In this document: positions 1 through 8,994 of the stretch, one piece after another | How positions within the stretch are numbered: the first letter of the stretch is position 1 | Layout: each line of letters opens with the position of its first letter | Assembly (NCBI RefSeq): GCF_020405225.1 | Contig: NZ_CP084472.1 | Span: forward strand, 558,001 to 622,000 | Origin: Natrinema sp. DC36 | GTDB taxonomy: Archaea > Halobacteriota > Halobacteria > Halobacteriales > Natrialbaceae | Reading direction: 5' to 3' | DNA: 64,000 nt | Notes under the pieces: generated by a model | Told to the model about the DNA's origin: nothing | The model's database searches: none | Seen by the model: the letters and a program-made list of their open reading frames with translations, nothing else | Position numbers and translations under genes: made by a program

Positions 1-196
1 CCCGCTCGCGCAGAAACGGCAGGTTTGCGCCCGTCCCACAGCCCATCTCGACGACGGTGTCGCCGGGCTCGAGCCGGCAGGCGGCCGCCGCTCGCTTTCG
101 GAGTCGTGCGATTCCGGGCGTTCGACGCGCGATCAGGTCGTAGAGGCGCGCCCAGCGGCCGTAGAACTCCTGTGCGGAGTCGGATTCGGTCGCCAT
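1..196 (-). CDS. class I SAM-dependent methyltransferase, 5' part only
   Basis: Only the first 65 codons are in the window; the gene runs off the left edge. The start is the ATG at 194-196. Residues about 48-57 (VVEMGCGTGA) form the glycine-rich motif I that binds S-adenosylmethionine in Rossmann-fold methyltransferases. An aromatic stretch (EFYGRWARLYDLIA) precedes it, as in UbiE/MenG-like small-molecule methyltransferases. The substrate cannot be told from this fragment. It ends a few bases from the ThiR-like gene, which lies just upstream on the same strand, so the two may be co-transcribed. Confidence 0.8.
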   Translation of the reverse strand, partial: MATESDSAQEFYGRWARLYDLIARRTPGIARLRKRAAAACRLEPGDTVVEMGCGTGANLPFLRER

Positions 197-200
197 CTGC

Positions 201-1100
201 TCAAACGAGCGATCGAATCGTGTCGGCGACCGACTCCGCGTCGGTGCCGAGGACGTAGATCAGCGGCTCGATCCCCATCCCGCCGGTCTGGTAGAGCACC
301 GTCGCCTCGGGTTCCTCTTCGATCGCCGCGCCGACGCTCGAGGAGACGTCGCCCGATTCGTCGAACTCCGCGGCGACGCGGCCCTGTTCGGCCAGTTCGT
401 CGAGCAGTTCCGGCTCGTAGGTGACGTTGATCCCCGCCGAGACGTTCGCGCCGTGACGGCGCGCGGCCAGCAGGACGCGCGCGACGTGTTCGGAGACGCC
501 GAACTCGGGATCCGCGGGGACGGTCGCCCGGCCTTTCACGTCGAATATTCGGCCCGGAACGCCCGCCACGTCGTCGACGTCGTCGGCGTCGGGCGTGCAC
601 GCGACGAGGTTCGAGCCGACCGCGGGAATCAGCGCGGTGAACCCGCCAGTCGTCTCGAGGATGCGCAGCCCTCGTCGGACCGACGAGAGGATCCGCTCGC
701 TGGTCCGGAGGTCGCTCTCGGGATCGTGCACCCGAAAGCCCGAGCCGTGGTCGGCCAGCGCCGGGACAGCCGCCTCGTGAAGTTGGGCGAGGAGGTCCCC
801 GCCGGCCTCGAGTTCGCGGATCAGCACCTCGAGCTCGATCAGGGCCTGCATCGGGGAGATTTCGTCGGCCGCCAGTCCCGTTCCGAGTTCCTCGACGAGT
901 TCGCGGACGCGCTCGTCAGTGGCGATGCGATCGTTGACGGTCACGTCGCCGTGGGCGTACTTCGAGACGGCGCTCTGGCTGATGCCGAGTACCTCTGCGA
1001 CCTCGCTCTGCGTGAGGCCGCGCTCTCGGAGATCGCCGGCCAGCAGCGATCGGACGGTGGGCAGGAACTCGTCCACGACGATTTCTTCGACGAATTGCAT
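201..1100 (-). CDS. thiR: ThiR-type thiamine regulator (HTH + ThiN domain)
   Basis: The 299-residue protein has an N-terminal helix-turn-helix (about residues 27-52: LTQSEVAEVLGISQSAVSKY, XRE-like) followed by a ThiN-type domain (about 115-299) with the glycine-rich PAVGSN, the ANVSAG segment and TGGMGIEP near the C-terminus. Archaeal HTH-ThiN fusions are known as thiamine-pathway repressors in which the ThiN domain senses thiamine phosphates. The order fits the regulator rather than the ThiDN enzyme, because no kinase domain is present. The regulatory role is inferred from the family; target operators were not identified here. Confidence 0.85.
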   Translation of the reverse strand: MQFVEEIVVDEFLPTVRSLLAGDLRERGLTQSEVAEVLGISQSAVSKYAHGDVTVNDRIATDERVRELVEELGTGLAADEISPMQALIELEVLIRELEAGGDLLAQLHEAAVPALADHGSGFRVHDPESDLRTSERILSSVRRGLRILETTGGFTALIPAVGSNLVACTPDADDVDDVAGVPGRIFDVKGRATVPADPEFGVSEHVARVLLAARRHGANVSAGINVTYEPELLDELAEQGRVAAEFDESGDVSSSVGAAIEEEPEATVLYQTGGMGIEPLIYVLGTDAESVADTIRSLV

Positions 1101-1182
1101 TCGTTGTGCAGGGTACGGGCGGCTGACGGGAGAAACTGTTGGTCCGTTCGGTGAACCGACTCGCGTCGCCGACTCGAGTCGC

Positions 1183-1785
1183 TCACAGGATCGGCACGAG
1201 CATCGCCGCGAACTCGTAGTCGTAGACGTGATTGAGGAGGACGTAGGTGACCACGCCGAGGAAGAGACTCAGAATCCACGCGCCGGCGGCGATGCGACCG
1301 ATTCTGGCGTGGGGCGTCTGCCGGAGCTCTGCGGGCGTGTGGGTCAGTCCGAGGATCAGCGCGTAGAGGACGACCGGCACCGAGACGATCGAGAGGATGA
1401 TGTGGATCGCCAGCATGACGAGATAGGCGTAGTAGATCCCCTCGGGGCCGACGAACTCCTTCGTTCCGCCGCCGCCGACCTTGAGCAGGTAGACGACCAG
1501 AAAGCCCAGGATCAGGACGAACCCCGAGACCATCGCTAGCCGGTGTTTCTCGACATCGCCGGCGCGGATCCAGTACCAGCCCGACAGCAGCACTACCGTC
1601 GCTGTCGTGTTGATGACCGCGATCACGTGAGAGAGCAGGTTGACCTGCGCGTTCGTCAGATCGGGATAGATCGGCACGTCGAGCAGGAACGTCCCGAGCA
1701 CCAGCGCGTAGCCGACGATCGTCAGGAGGACCGTTACGCCAATCGGGCGCTCGCGGAGCCGGCGTCTCGCGTCAGCGGTTGCCAT
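1183..1785 (-). CDS. DUF420 family membrane protein
   Basis: A protein of about 200 residues with five hydrophobic segments. It carries the histidines typical of DUF420 (NLLSHVIAVINT, KHRLAM, AIHIILSI), a family related to CtaM/YozB and often associated with haem-copper oxidase assembly. The ATG at 1783-1785 (MATADARRRL) is chosen over a longer frame beginning at 1815 because the extra ten residues do not look native. Role in cytochrome oxidase maturation is inferred from the family; no oxidase genes are in the window. Confidence 0.8.
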   Translation of the reverse strand: MATADARRRLRERPIGVTVLLTIVGYALVLGTFLLDVPIYPDLTNAQVNLLSHVIAVINTTATVVLLSGWYWIRAGDVEKHRLAMVSGFVLILGFLVVYLLKVGGGGTKEFVGPEGIYYAYLVMLAIHIILSIVSVPVVLYALILGLTHTPAELRQTPHARIGRIAAGAWILSLFLGVVTYVLLNHVYDYEFAAMLVPIL

Positions 1786-1907
1786 TATCGGACGTTCGGA
1801 GCACCGCCGTATCACGTTTGCTGTTCCAGCACGGCTCGCACACGCCCAGCACGCGAGTCGGCGCTCGAGGCTCGGTCTCGAGCGAACGAGCCTCGAGAAC
1901 CAATTTT

Positions 1908-2666
1908 TCAGTCTCGAGCGAACGGGAACCGATTTAACCGCTCGCGGACGAGCGGCTTCAGCTCGAAGAGGTAGCGCTCCGTGTCCGCGATCCCATCGGA
2001 GTCCTCGTCGGGGACGTGCTGGGCGTACATCACCTGATCGAGGGAGACGTCGTCGGGGAGCTCCTGGGCGATAACGACGCCGTCTACCGCGCGGCCCGGC
2101 TCGAGTTCGACGTCGGTGCCGGTCCAGCGCTCGGGGAGGTCGTTCGCGTGCGGAGCGACGATGCTCGAGCCCTCGTAGAGGAAGCCGTCGTCGCCGAAGA
2201 AACTCGTGTTCGCTTTCCCCCGCCAGGGAAGCGGCCGCGAGCTCGTGTTGTGGGCGCGGAAGAAGGCCACCGTCCGCCTGGTCGCGACGGTGATGGGGCC
2301 GTCGACCAGCGAGGCGAGATCGACATTGTGGACCAGTCCGGCGAGGCTGAGCGTGAGGTACTCGCCGCTGACGGTCAGTTCGTACTCGCGGTCGCCGCTT
2401 TTGACACGCTCGGAGGGATCGTAGGTCGGATTGGGTCGACGGTCGGAACTCGAATCGCCCCGCGTGATCGCGCCGCCGTCCGTTTCGCGGTCGCCCGGCG
2501 CTCGTTCGCCGAGGATCGCCTCGTAGGCGTCCTTGATCCGCAGAAACTGCTCTCGAGAGCCACCCTGATCGGGGTGATGAACCTTCAACAGGCGCCGGTA
2601 GGCCCGACGAACCGCCCGGTCGTCGGCGTCCGGCGACAGCCCGAGGACCTCGTAGTGGCTCTCCAT
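1908..2666 (-). CDS. J-domain (DnaJ-like) protein
   Basis: Residues 1-60 form a J domain: YEVLGLSPDADDRAVRRAYR, then the HPD tripeptide (VHHPDQGGS) that stimulates Hsp70 ATPase activity, then FLRIKDAYEAILG. The remaining 190 residues lack the zinc-finger and G/F regions of true DnaJ, so this is a haloarchaeal type III J protein. The C-terminal part looks like a beta-rich domain of unknown function. It probably recruits DnaK to a specific client. Confidence 0.88.
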   Translation of the reverse strand: MESHYEVLGLSPDADDRAVRRAYRRLLKVHHPDQGGSREQFLRIKDAYEAILGERAPGDRETDGGAITRGDSSSDRRPNPTYDPSERVKSGDREYELTVSGEYLTLSLAGLVHNVDLASLVDGPITVATRRTVAFFRAHNTSSRPLPWRGKANTSFFGDDGFLYEGSSIVAPHANDLPERWTGTDVELEPGRAVDGVVIAQELPDDVSLDQVMYAQHVPDEDSDGIADTERYLFELKPLVRERLNRFPFARD

Positions 2667-2758
2667 CGATGGAGTACTCGATGCTTCGTCGAAAAGAGTC
2701 TTTCCGTGTTTACCGTCGACCCCATCCGTTAGAAATCGTACTTCGACCGTCCGTCACC

Positions 2759-3052
2759 TCAGTCCGCGGGTTCGGTCGGTTCCTCGAGCGTGACCGTGCC
2801 GTTCCGATCGACAGTGACGTGGTAGTCACAGAAACGAAACGAGACGGCTCCATCCGGTCTGTTCGTGCCGTTCGGTCGGTCCGCGAAGAGCGCGTCGAGC
2901 GACGTCGGATCGACGACCGCGTGAAGCGATTCGTACTGCGGCGGCGCCAGTTCCGCCGGCTGCACGCCCTCGGCCTCGGCAACCGTTTCGATCACTGCCT
3001 GACTCGGCGGCACCGCTGACGGCGCGCCGACGCTATCGCCACCCTCCACCAT
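2759..3052 (-). CDS. HalOD1-type output domain protein
   Basis: About 97 residues. The pattern of an N-terminal helix (PPSQAVIETVAEAEGVQ), the LAPPQYESLHAVVDPTSLDALF core and a C-terminal beta hairpin (VSFRFCDYHVTVDRNGTVTLE) matches the haloarchaeal output domain 1, found alone or fused to two-component regulators. The start is placed at the ATG at 3050-3052 because an open frame reaching 3214 encodes a basic, non-haloarchaeal extension. The domain is thought to take part in signalling, but the ligand and partner are unknown. Confidence 0.75.
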   Translation of the reverse strand: MVEGGDSVGAPSAVPPSQAVIETVAEAEGVQPAELAPPQYESLHAVVDPTSLDALFADRPNGTNRPDGAVSFRFCDYHVTVDRNGTVTLEEPTEPAD

Positions 3053-3240
3053 CGTATTCGACCCTTCCAAATCCGGTGGAATAAAACTATCCTTCTTGGA
3101 TGAGTCGTGTCCCCAGACGACAATCCGATCGCTCCCCCACAAACGCGGATCTCTCGTGTGGGTTCGAAGCCACTCGTGCAAAACCGAACCTCGTTGGACG
3201 AGACTCGATACCATCGCCCGAGATCGAACGCAAAAGCGAG

Positions 3241-5976
3241 CTACTCGATGTGAATCGCGGGTTTGCCCGGCCGCGCTTTCTCCGCCAGGTCGTCGTCAGC
3301 GGCCGCCCGGCGGACGGTGACGTCCGCACCGAACTCGTCGGTGACGAGCCAGCTCGCGCGGTCGAGAACCTCGAGTTCGCGATTCGCGCCCGGCTGCTGT
3401 CCGAGTTCCGGGCCGCCGTCGCGGCCGACCAGTCGGCCGACGAACGAGCCGACGGTCTCGCGGTCTGCCGCGACGCCGTCGGCCGCGAGGAGTCGGTCGA
3501 CGATCGAGTCGGTATCGGGGACCGCGTGGGCGTCGGCGGACGCCGCCTCGTCGACGAGTTCGGCGGCCCGATACTTCCACTCGCGAGCGCAGACCAGCTC
3601 GATCCGTTCCGGTTCGTCGATCGCGGCGACGTCGACGATGTCCCGAACGTCCTCGAGCGTCCGTTCGACCAGTCCCCGCTCGAGCCGGTAGGCCGACGCG
3701 TCGCCGTCGGGTTCGGGCCAGTCGGCCTCGACGACGAGTCCGTCGCCCCGGAGCTTGTTCCAGCACTCCTCGCCGAGGTGCGGGGCCATCGGCGCGATCA
3801 TCGCGGCGAGTGTCAACATTCCCCGCCGGTAGACGTCGTCGTGTGGCCGGTCGTACTCGCGGTAGCGCCGCAGCAGGCGCGCCAGTTCCCGAATTTCGGT
3901 GGCCGCGCGGTGGAATCGGAACCGCTCGTACTCCTCGGTGACCGCGGCGATCGTCCGATCGATCTCCCGGTCGACGTACTCGTCGTGATCTCGCCGTTCG
4001 ACGCGGGTGTCGCCCGCCTCGACGAAGTCCGCCGCCATCCCGTAGAGGGCCTGCTGGAGGTCGTAGGCCCCGCGGACGTTGTTGGCAGTCCACTCGAAGT
4101 CCTGCTCGGGGTGGGCCGCCGAGAGCACGAACAGCCGTGTCGTCTCCGCGCCGTACTCCTCGGGAGCGACGACGTTCCCCTTCGAACTGGACATCTTCTC
4201 GCCGTCGTACAGCACCGTCCCCTGGCTCTTGAGTTCCCGAATGGGCTCCCGTTGCTCGAGGAGGCCGATATCGGCCAGCGCCTTCGTGAAGAAGCGGCTG
4301 TAGAGCAGGTGGAGGATGGCGTGCTCCTCGCCGCCGACGTAGACGTCGACGGGCATCCAGTCGTCCGCGCGGTCGGTGTCGAACGGCGCGTCCGCGAGGT
4401 CCGGCGAGAGGAAGCGCAGGAAGTACCACGAGGAGTCGACGAAGGTGTCCATCGTGTCCGTTTCGCGGCGCGCGGGCCCGCCACAGTCGGGACAGGTCGT
4501 CTCGTTCCACTCCTCGGCCGCGTCCAGCGGGTTGCCCGTCGTCCGGACGAACTCCGGGAGTTCGACGGGGAGGTCGTCGTCGGAGACGAGCACGTGCCCG
4601 CAGTCGTCGCAGTGGACGACCGGAATCGGCGTCCCCCAGTAGCGCTGCCGGGAGATCAGCCAGTCGCGCAGCCGGTAGGTGGTGTCTTCTTCGAGCGCGT
4701 CGTGGTCGGTCACGAGCCGCTCGCGGGCCGTCTCGCTCTCGAGTCCGTCGTACTCGCCGCTTCCCTCGAGCGTTCCCTCGCCGGTGTAAGCCTCGCTTTC
4801 GACGCCGGACTCGGCCCTCCCGTCGTCGGGAACGATCACGCGCTCGATCGGCAGGTCGCGTGCGAGCGCGAACGAGTGGTCGCGCTCGTTGTGGCCGGGA
4901 ACGCCCATCACGGCACCGGTGCCGACGTCCTCGAGGACGTAGCCGGCGACGTAGACCGGGAGTTCCGCCCCGGTTAAGGGATGCACCGCGGTCGCGTCCG
5001 TCTCGATGCCGGAGAAGCCGACTTCGTCCGGGTCCTGCTCGCGAACGGTTTCGACGTACTCACCGACAGCCTCGTCCGAATCTGCCAGTTTCCGCGCCAG
5101 TTCGTGTCCGGGCGAGACGGCGAGGTAGGTCGCGCCGTAGACCGTCTCCGGACGGGTGCTGAACACGTCGACGGTTCGGTCACCGTCGCCATCGCCGTCG
5201 CTCCCATCGCCGCTGTAGTCGGACACGTCGAACGTGATCCGGGCCCCTTCCTGCCGGCCGATCCAGTTGCGCTGGATCTCGCGGACGCCGTCGGGCCAGC
5301 CCTCGAGGTCCGCGAGCCCCTCGTGGAGTTCCTCGGCGTAGTCGGTGATCGTGAGGAACCACTGGTCGAGTTCGCGCCGCCCGACGGACGTCTCGCAGCG
5401 CCAGCAGACGCGTTCCCCGTCGCTACTCGCGGCTTCGCTGCTCCCCTGATCCGAGGACCCACCGCGTTCGTCCTCGCGCTCGACCACCTGCGCGTCGGCG
5501 AGGACGGTCTCGCAGTCGGGACACCAGTTGACCGTCGCCGCCTCGTACTCGACGAGTCCGGCCTCGTAGAGCCGCTTGAACAGCCACTGGTTCCACCGGT
5601 AGTACTCCGGCTCACAGGTGGTGATCTCACGCGACCAGTCGTAGCCGAAGCCCATCGTCTCGAGTTCCTCGCGCATGCGCCGGATACACGCCTGCGTCCA
5701 GGACTCGGGATCGGTCTTTCGCTCGAACGCGGCGTTCTCCGCGGGGAGGCCGAACGCGTCCCAGCCCATCGGGTGGAGCACGTCGTCGCCTCGCATCCGG
5801 CGATAGCGCGAGTAGGCGTCCGTGATCGCGTAGTTACGGATGTGACCCATGTGGAGCGTCCCCGACGTGTAGGGAAACATGCCGAGGACGTAGGTCGGAT
5901 CGTCGGCGTCTTCGTCGAGCGCGTAGACGTCGTCGCGCTCCCAGACGTACTGCCAGTATCTGTGAAATAGATACAA
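3241..5976 (-). CDS. leuS: leucyl-tRNA synthetase, N-terminus replaced at provirus junction
   Basis: Charges tRNA-Leu with leucine. The class I signatures are present: HMGH at about residues 42-45 and KMSSS at about 594-598, with a CP1 editing domain between them (FSTRPETVYGATY, GVPGHNERDH) and an anticodon-binding region at the C-terminus. The open frame begins at TTG (5974-5976), directly preceded in frame by TAA. No ATG precedes the conserved YWQYVWERDDVY segment, which in relatives follows about a dozen N-terminal residues. Codons 1-6 (TTG TAT CTA TTT CAC AGA) are AT-rich, unlike the rest of the gene. The natural start was probably displaced by integration of the neighbouring virus. Whether the enzyme is still made from TTG is unknown. 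Confidence 0.95.
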   Translation of the reverse strand: MYLFHRYWQYVWERDDVYALDEDADDPTYVLGMFPYTSGTLHMGHIRNYAITDAYSRYRRMRGDDVLHPMGWDAFGLPAENAAFERKTDPESWTQACIRRMREELETMGFGYDWSREITTCEPEYYRWNQWLFKRLYEAGLVEYEAATVNWCPDCETVLADAQVVEREDERGGSSDQGSSEAASSDGERVCWRCETSVGRRELDQWFLTITDYAEELHEGLADLEGWPDGVREIQRNWIGRQEGARITFDVSDYSGDGSDGDGDGDRTVDVFSTRPETVYGATYLAVSPGHELARKLADSDEAVGEYVETVREQDPDEVGFSGIETDATAVHPLTGAELPVYVAGYVLEDVGTGAVMGVPGHNERDHSFALARDLPIERVIVPDDGRAESGVESEAYTGEGTLEGSGEYDGLESETARERLVTDHDALEEDTTYRLRDWLISRQRYWGTPIPVVHCDDCGHVLVSDDDLPVELPEFVRTTGNPLDAAEEWNETTCPDCGGPARRETDTMDTFVDSSWYFLRFLSPDLADAPFDTDRADDWMPVDVYVGGEEHAILHLLYSRFFTKALADIGLLEQREPIRELKSQGTVLYDGEKMSSSKGNVVAPEEYGAETTRLFVLSAAHPEQDFEWTANNVRGAYDLQQALYGMAADFVEAGDTRVERRDHDEYVDREIDRTIAAVTEEYERFRFHRAATEIRELARLLRRYREYDRPHDDVYRRGMLTLAAMIAPMAPHLGEECWNKLRGDGLVVEADWPEPDGDASAYRLERGLVERTLEDVRDIVDVAAIDEPERIELVCAREWKYRAAELVDEAASADAHAVPDTDSIVDRLLAADGVAADRETVGSFVGRLVGRDGGPELGQQPGANRELEVLDRASWLVTDEFGADVTVRRAAADDDLAEKARPGKPAIHIE

Positions 5977-5977
5977 T
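5957..5977. other. putative left provirus-host junction (attL)
   Basis: GC-rich leuS codons (TAC TGG CAG TAC GTC TGG) give way here to AT-rich sequence with an in-frame stop. The viral polymerase gene begins 140 bases further on. The partner site should hold the missing 5' end of leuS and lies outside the window. The exact core cannot be fixed from one end. Confidence 0.55.
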
Positions 5978-5993
5978 TATTCTTGAAAGTAAG

Positions 5994-6032
5994 TGGGGTC
6001 GGGTGGACATGGGTGAAGATGATCCGACCCCA
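5994..6032. repeat. 9-bp inverted repeat beside the junction
   Basis: TGGGGTCGG (5994-6002) and CCGACCCCA (6024-6032) are perfect complements separated by 21 bases. The element lies between the truncated leuS and the first viral gene. It could be an integrase arm site, a transcription stop between divergent genes or a regulator site; there is no direct evidence for any one of these. Confidence 0.5.
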
Positions 6033-6080
6033 GTTCCGTATAGATCATGTTTACAGAAAAGTCTTTCACAATACGAAATA

Positions 6081-6113
6081 CTTATAAGTAGTCGGTACGT
6101 ACTTGGTAAGTAA
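6081..6113 (+). promoter_or_regulatory. polB promoter with GGTAAGTA element
   Basis: TATA-like CTTATAAG (6081-6088) lies about 30 bases before the ATG at 6118, so the transcript should be almost leaderless. GGTAAGTAA (6105-6113) occupies the space between TATA and start, the arrangement that recurs across the viral accessory genes. Confidence 0.65.
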
Positions 6114-6117
6114 GAGG

Positions 6118-8934
6118 ATGTCTGGATTAGGTGATTTTGTCGAGGAGAATACTGAAGAACTCCACTTGATGAATATCGAGCACGAGGATGAGTTTGGTAA
6201 GCCAATTATCCACACGCTGACTCGAGACAAAGAAGGTGAACAGAGACACGTTGAAATTGTCGGTCATAAACCCTCTTTTTATATCCCTGAAGACGCCTAC
6301 TCGAAACGAGTAGCAAACAACGATTGGGTAGACTACGCCGAAGAAGGCCACCAATCGATTAAAGGCCAGTCACTCGTCAAAGTATACTGCAACCTCCCAG
6401 GCCAGATCAATGGGAAAAACGACAAGAAGGGGCTTCGAGAATACTTTGATAAAACGTGGGAAGCAGACGTATTTTACGTCAATCGTTTTCTTATCGATAC
6501 TGGGATCAAAACCCACTTCGAAGTCGATCTCGATGAGACGTGGGAACCACAATCGTGTCAAGGAGACTACCGAGTCAACGTCGATGATGTCACACCCGTC
6601 GAGGAACCAACGTGGAAAGCCGACCCACGTACGGTCACGATAGACATCGAGGTGGAGTCGCCAGACGGTTTTCCAGACCCATCTGATGCAGATCATCCAG
6701 TCACCGCAATCACCGCTCACGACAGTCACACGGACGCCTATACGGTGTGGGTCCTACGACATCCCGATTGGGACTACAGCGACGTTGAAGTAGAAAACCT
6801 CGTTATCGATCATCGGCCAGAAACTATCTCCGTCGAAATCGATGAGGACGACGATGGAGAGCCGATTTACGAAGATCTCACAGTCCCGATTGAGGATGTC
6901 AAAGTCTTCAGTGACGAGGGCGACATGCGTCATAACTTCAACAAGTACGTTGAAGCACGACGCCCAGACCTATTGAGCGGATGGAATTCGAGTTGTACGG
7001 ACAAAGGCAAGCCGTTCGACTTTCCGTACCTCATCAACCGTTGTCAGTCCAAGAACGATCTGTCCTACCGAGATTGGTCTCCGTTTGGGGAGGTGTGGGA
7101 CAGCCATTGGGGTCCTCGAGCCAAGGGTGTAGAGTTTCATGACCAGATGAAAGCGTATAAGAAAACACGCTGGTCGAAACCCAAGGGCGGATACGGGCTC
7201 AAGAACATCTCCTCCGAAGAATTGCCGATAGGTAAGTTGGAAATGGAGGATATTGACGACGCCTGGAAGCGGGATCCAGCCGCGTTCATCGAATACAACA
7301 TTCGTGACGTTCAGGCCGTCCTCGGAATCGACGTAGCAGCGGGCGTCACCGATCTGTTCCAGAACCTCCGAAAGCTTACTGGGGCGCAGTGGGGTGACTG
7401 TCACAACAATATCGACCTTCTCGATCACTACATCCTTCGCTTTGCACACGAGCGTAACGTCGCTCTCCCCACGAACGAGAAACCAGAACGTGGGTGGTTC
7501 TACGGCGGCTACGTCTTCGAACCAGAGTTAGGGCGACACCCGAACGCCGTTTACCCCGACGTGTGGTCGGAATATCCGAACGCTTTCCGTACGTGCAACC
7601 TCTCCCCAGAGACGATTATTGGCACCGCAGAGGATCTCGAGGCGTCTGAGTACACCGAAGAAGACTGTCGGTGGTCGTATATCGACACCCGTCCAGACAA
7701 CGTGAAGAACCCACCAGATATGGACGGGGCTGCGGAACCAGAGTACGAGAAATGTTACTACCTCAAGCCTGAAATTAAGGAGGGGTTCATGAACAAGGTC
7801 GTGGACCACGTTATGGGTCTGAAGGACGACTACGATGGAACCGACCTCTACGGTCCTGTCAAACAGGTCGTCAACTCCGTGTGGGGCGTCTACGGCGACA
7901 GCGATTCCTACGGGAAAGGATACCGCCTGTTCGATTGGCGTGTCGCTGAGTCGATTACGCTCTACGGTCGAAAGGTCATTCAACACTCCGCAGAGAAGTA
8001 CGTCAACTCGCTCAACGAACTGAAGGACAAGTACGACTACGACGGTCGGAACGCCTATCAGGTCGGTGGAGACACGGACAGTGTCATGACAAGCATTCCG
8101 TTCATGAACGCTTCCAATCGGGATGAGCAGCAACAGATCGTTGATCTCGCTATCGAGGCGTGTGACATGGTCAACGATAGTTACGATGAGTTTGCCGCTG
8201 AAGAATTCAACAGTGATGGGACGTATATCGAACTGGAGATTGAGTCTTACTCTCCTTGGTTGTTCGTTCCAGAAGGCGTCACGAAGGAAAAAGCGAAGAA
8301 GCGATATGCAGAGATCACCGCCTGGGACGAAGGTGAGTGGCTCGACCCACCAGAATTGAGCTTCACTGGAATCGACGTGGTTCGGTCTGATCGGGCTGTC
8401 GTTACTCGGGAGATGGTCAGTGATGTTATCGAGACCATCCTCCGTATCGATGATGGTGAAGAGGCCCGTCGTGAAGCGTATGACGCGATACAAAACACAG
8501 TCGAGCAGATCAAAGACGGTGAGAAACCGCTGTCGTATATCGCCCGTCCGAAGGGGATGGGGCAGGACCCAAGCGAGTACGGTAGCGCCTCTAAACGCCC
8601 CTCGAGCACCTACAGAGGTGCTAAGTACGCCAACGAGAATTTCGATTGGGAGCAGATGGGTGAGGGTTCGAAGCCACAGTTCCTTGCGATAGACAAGGTC
8701 CGTGGCGATTGGCCGAAGACCTACAGCGCCGAGACCGCAGAAGACGGCGATGTCGTTGATGCGCTGTCCGTAGAGCATCCTGAGAGGGTGCCAGACGAGT
8801 TCATCGTTGACTACGATACGATGATCGAGAAGACGCTTCGAGATCCTTTGCGGCCGATCATGGGACCGCTGAATTGGTCATTTGACGAAGCGTTGAGTGA
8901 CAGCGAACAGTCGGACATCACATCGTTCATGTAG
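6118..8934 (+). CDS. polB: family B DNA polymerase with 3'-5' exonuclease
   Basis: The replicative polymerase of the virus, 938 residues. The exonuclease motifs are ExoI (TIDIEVES, about residue 174), ExoII (LLSGWNSS...FDFPYL) and ExoIII (YNIRDVQAV). The polymerase motifs follow: A (YPDVWSEYPNAF, about 480, where most relatives have DxxSLYPS), B (QVVNSVWGVYG, about 583) and C (GGDTDSV, about 650). All catalytic aspartates are visible, and motif C is uninterrupted, so no intein sits at that common site. The ATG at 6118 is preferred over an upstream TTG at 6103 because it matches the predicted start of transcription. Confidence 0.95.
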   Translation: MSGLGDFVEENTEELHLMNIEHEDEFGKPIIHTLTRDKEGEQRHVEIVGHKPSFYIPEDAYSKRVANNDWVDYAEEGHQSIKGQSLVKVYCNLPGQINGKNDKKGLREYFDKTWEADVFYVNRFLIDTGIKTHFEVDLDETWEPQSCQGDYRVNVDDVTPVEEPTWKADPRTVTIDIEVESPDGFPDPSDADHPVTAITAHDSHTDAYTVWVLRHPDWDYSDVEVENLVIDHRPETISVEIDEDDDGEPIYEDLTVPIEDVKVFSDEGDMRHNFNKYVEARRPDLLSGWNSSCTDKGKPFDFPYLINRCQSKNDLSYRDWSPFGEVWDSHWGPRAKGVEFHDQMKAYKKTRWSKPKGGYGLKNISSEELPIGKLEMEDIDDAWKRDPAAFIEYNIRDVQAVLGIDVAAGVTDLFQNLRKLTGAQWGDCHNNIDLLDHYILRFAHERNVALPTNEKPERGWFYGGYVFEPELGRHPNAVYPDVWSEYPNAFRTCNLSPETIIGTAEDLEASEYTEEDCRWSYIDTRPDNVKNPPDMDGAAEPEYEKCYYLKPEIKEGFMNKVVDHVMGLKDDYDGTDLYGPVKQVVNSVWGVYGDSDSYGKGYRLFDWRVAESITLYGRKVIQHSAEKYVNSLNELKDKYDYDGRNAYQVGGDTDSVMTSIPFMNASNRDEQQQIVDLAIEACDMVNDSYDEFAAEEFNSDGTYIELEIESYSPWLFVPEGVTKEKAKKRYAEITAWDEGEWLDPPELSFTGIDVVRSDRAVVTREMVSDVIETILRIDDGEEARREAYDAIQNTVEQIKDGEKPLSYIARPKGMGQDPSEYGSASKRPSSTYRGAKYANENFDWEQMGEGSKPQFLAIDKVRGDWPKTYSAETAEDGDVVDALSVEHPERVPDEFIVDYDTMIEKTLRDPLRPIMGPLNWSFDEALSDSEQSDITSFM

Positions 8935-8944
8935 TTGCATAGTT

Positions 8945-8969
8945 GTTACCAAGTAGTAACCTTTTTATG
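8945..8969 (+). promoter_or_regulatory. palindromic element plus TATA box
   Basis: GTTACCAAGTAGTAAC (8945-8960) is an inverted repeat directly joined to CTTTTTATG, the likely TATA box. The ATG of the methyltransferase gene (8995) follows about 30 bases after the TATA box. The same unit recurs at 9843. Confidence 0.65.
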
Positions 8970-8994
8970 ACCACAGTCCCTCTATTGATGTGTA

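Noticed and set aside
3100-4977. Long plus-strand open frame of 625 codons
   Set aside because: It is antisense to leuS, a known gene with full motifs. High GC content creates long spurious frames on the opposite strand.
5834-6205. Minus-strand frame crossing the host-virus junction, considered as a restored leuS start
   Set aside because: It reads in a different phase from leuS and becomes an arginine-rich nonsense frame inside the gene.
7528-8778. Minus-strand open frame opposite the DNA polymerase
   Set aside because: Translation lacks the acidic bias of haloviral proteins and overlaps catalytic motifs of polB on the other strand.
6118-8934. Intein in the DNA polymerase
   Set aside because: Motifs A, B and C are contiguous and no splicing blocks or homing endonuclease segment are seen; length fits an uninterrupted enzyme.
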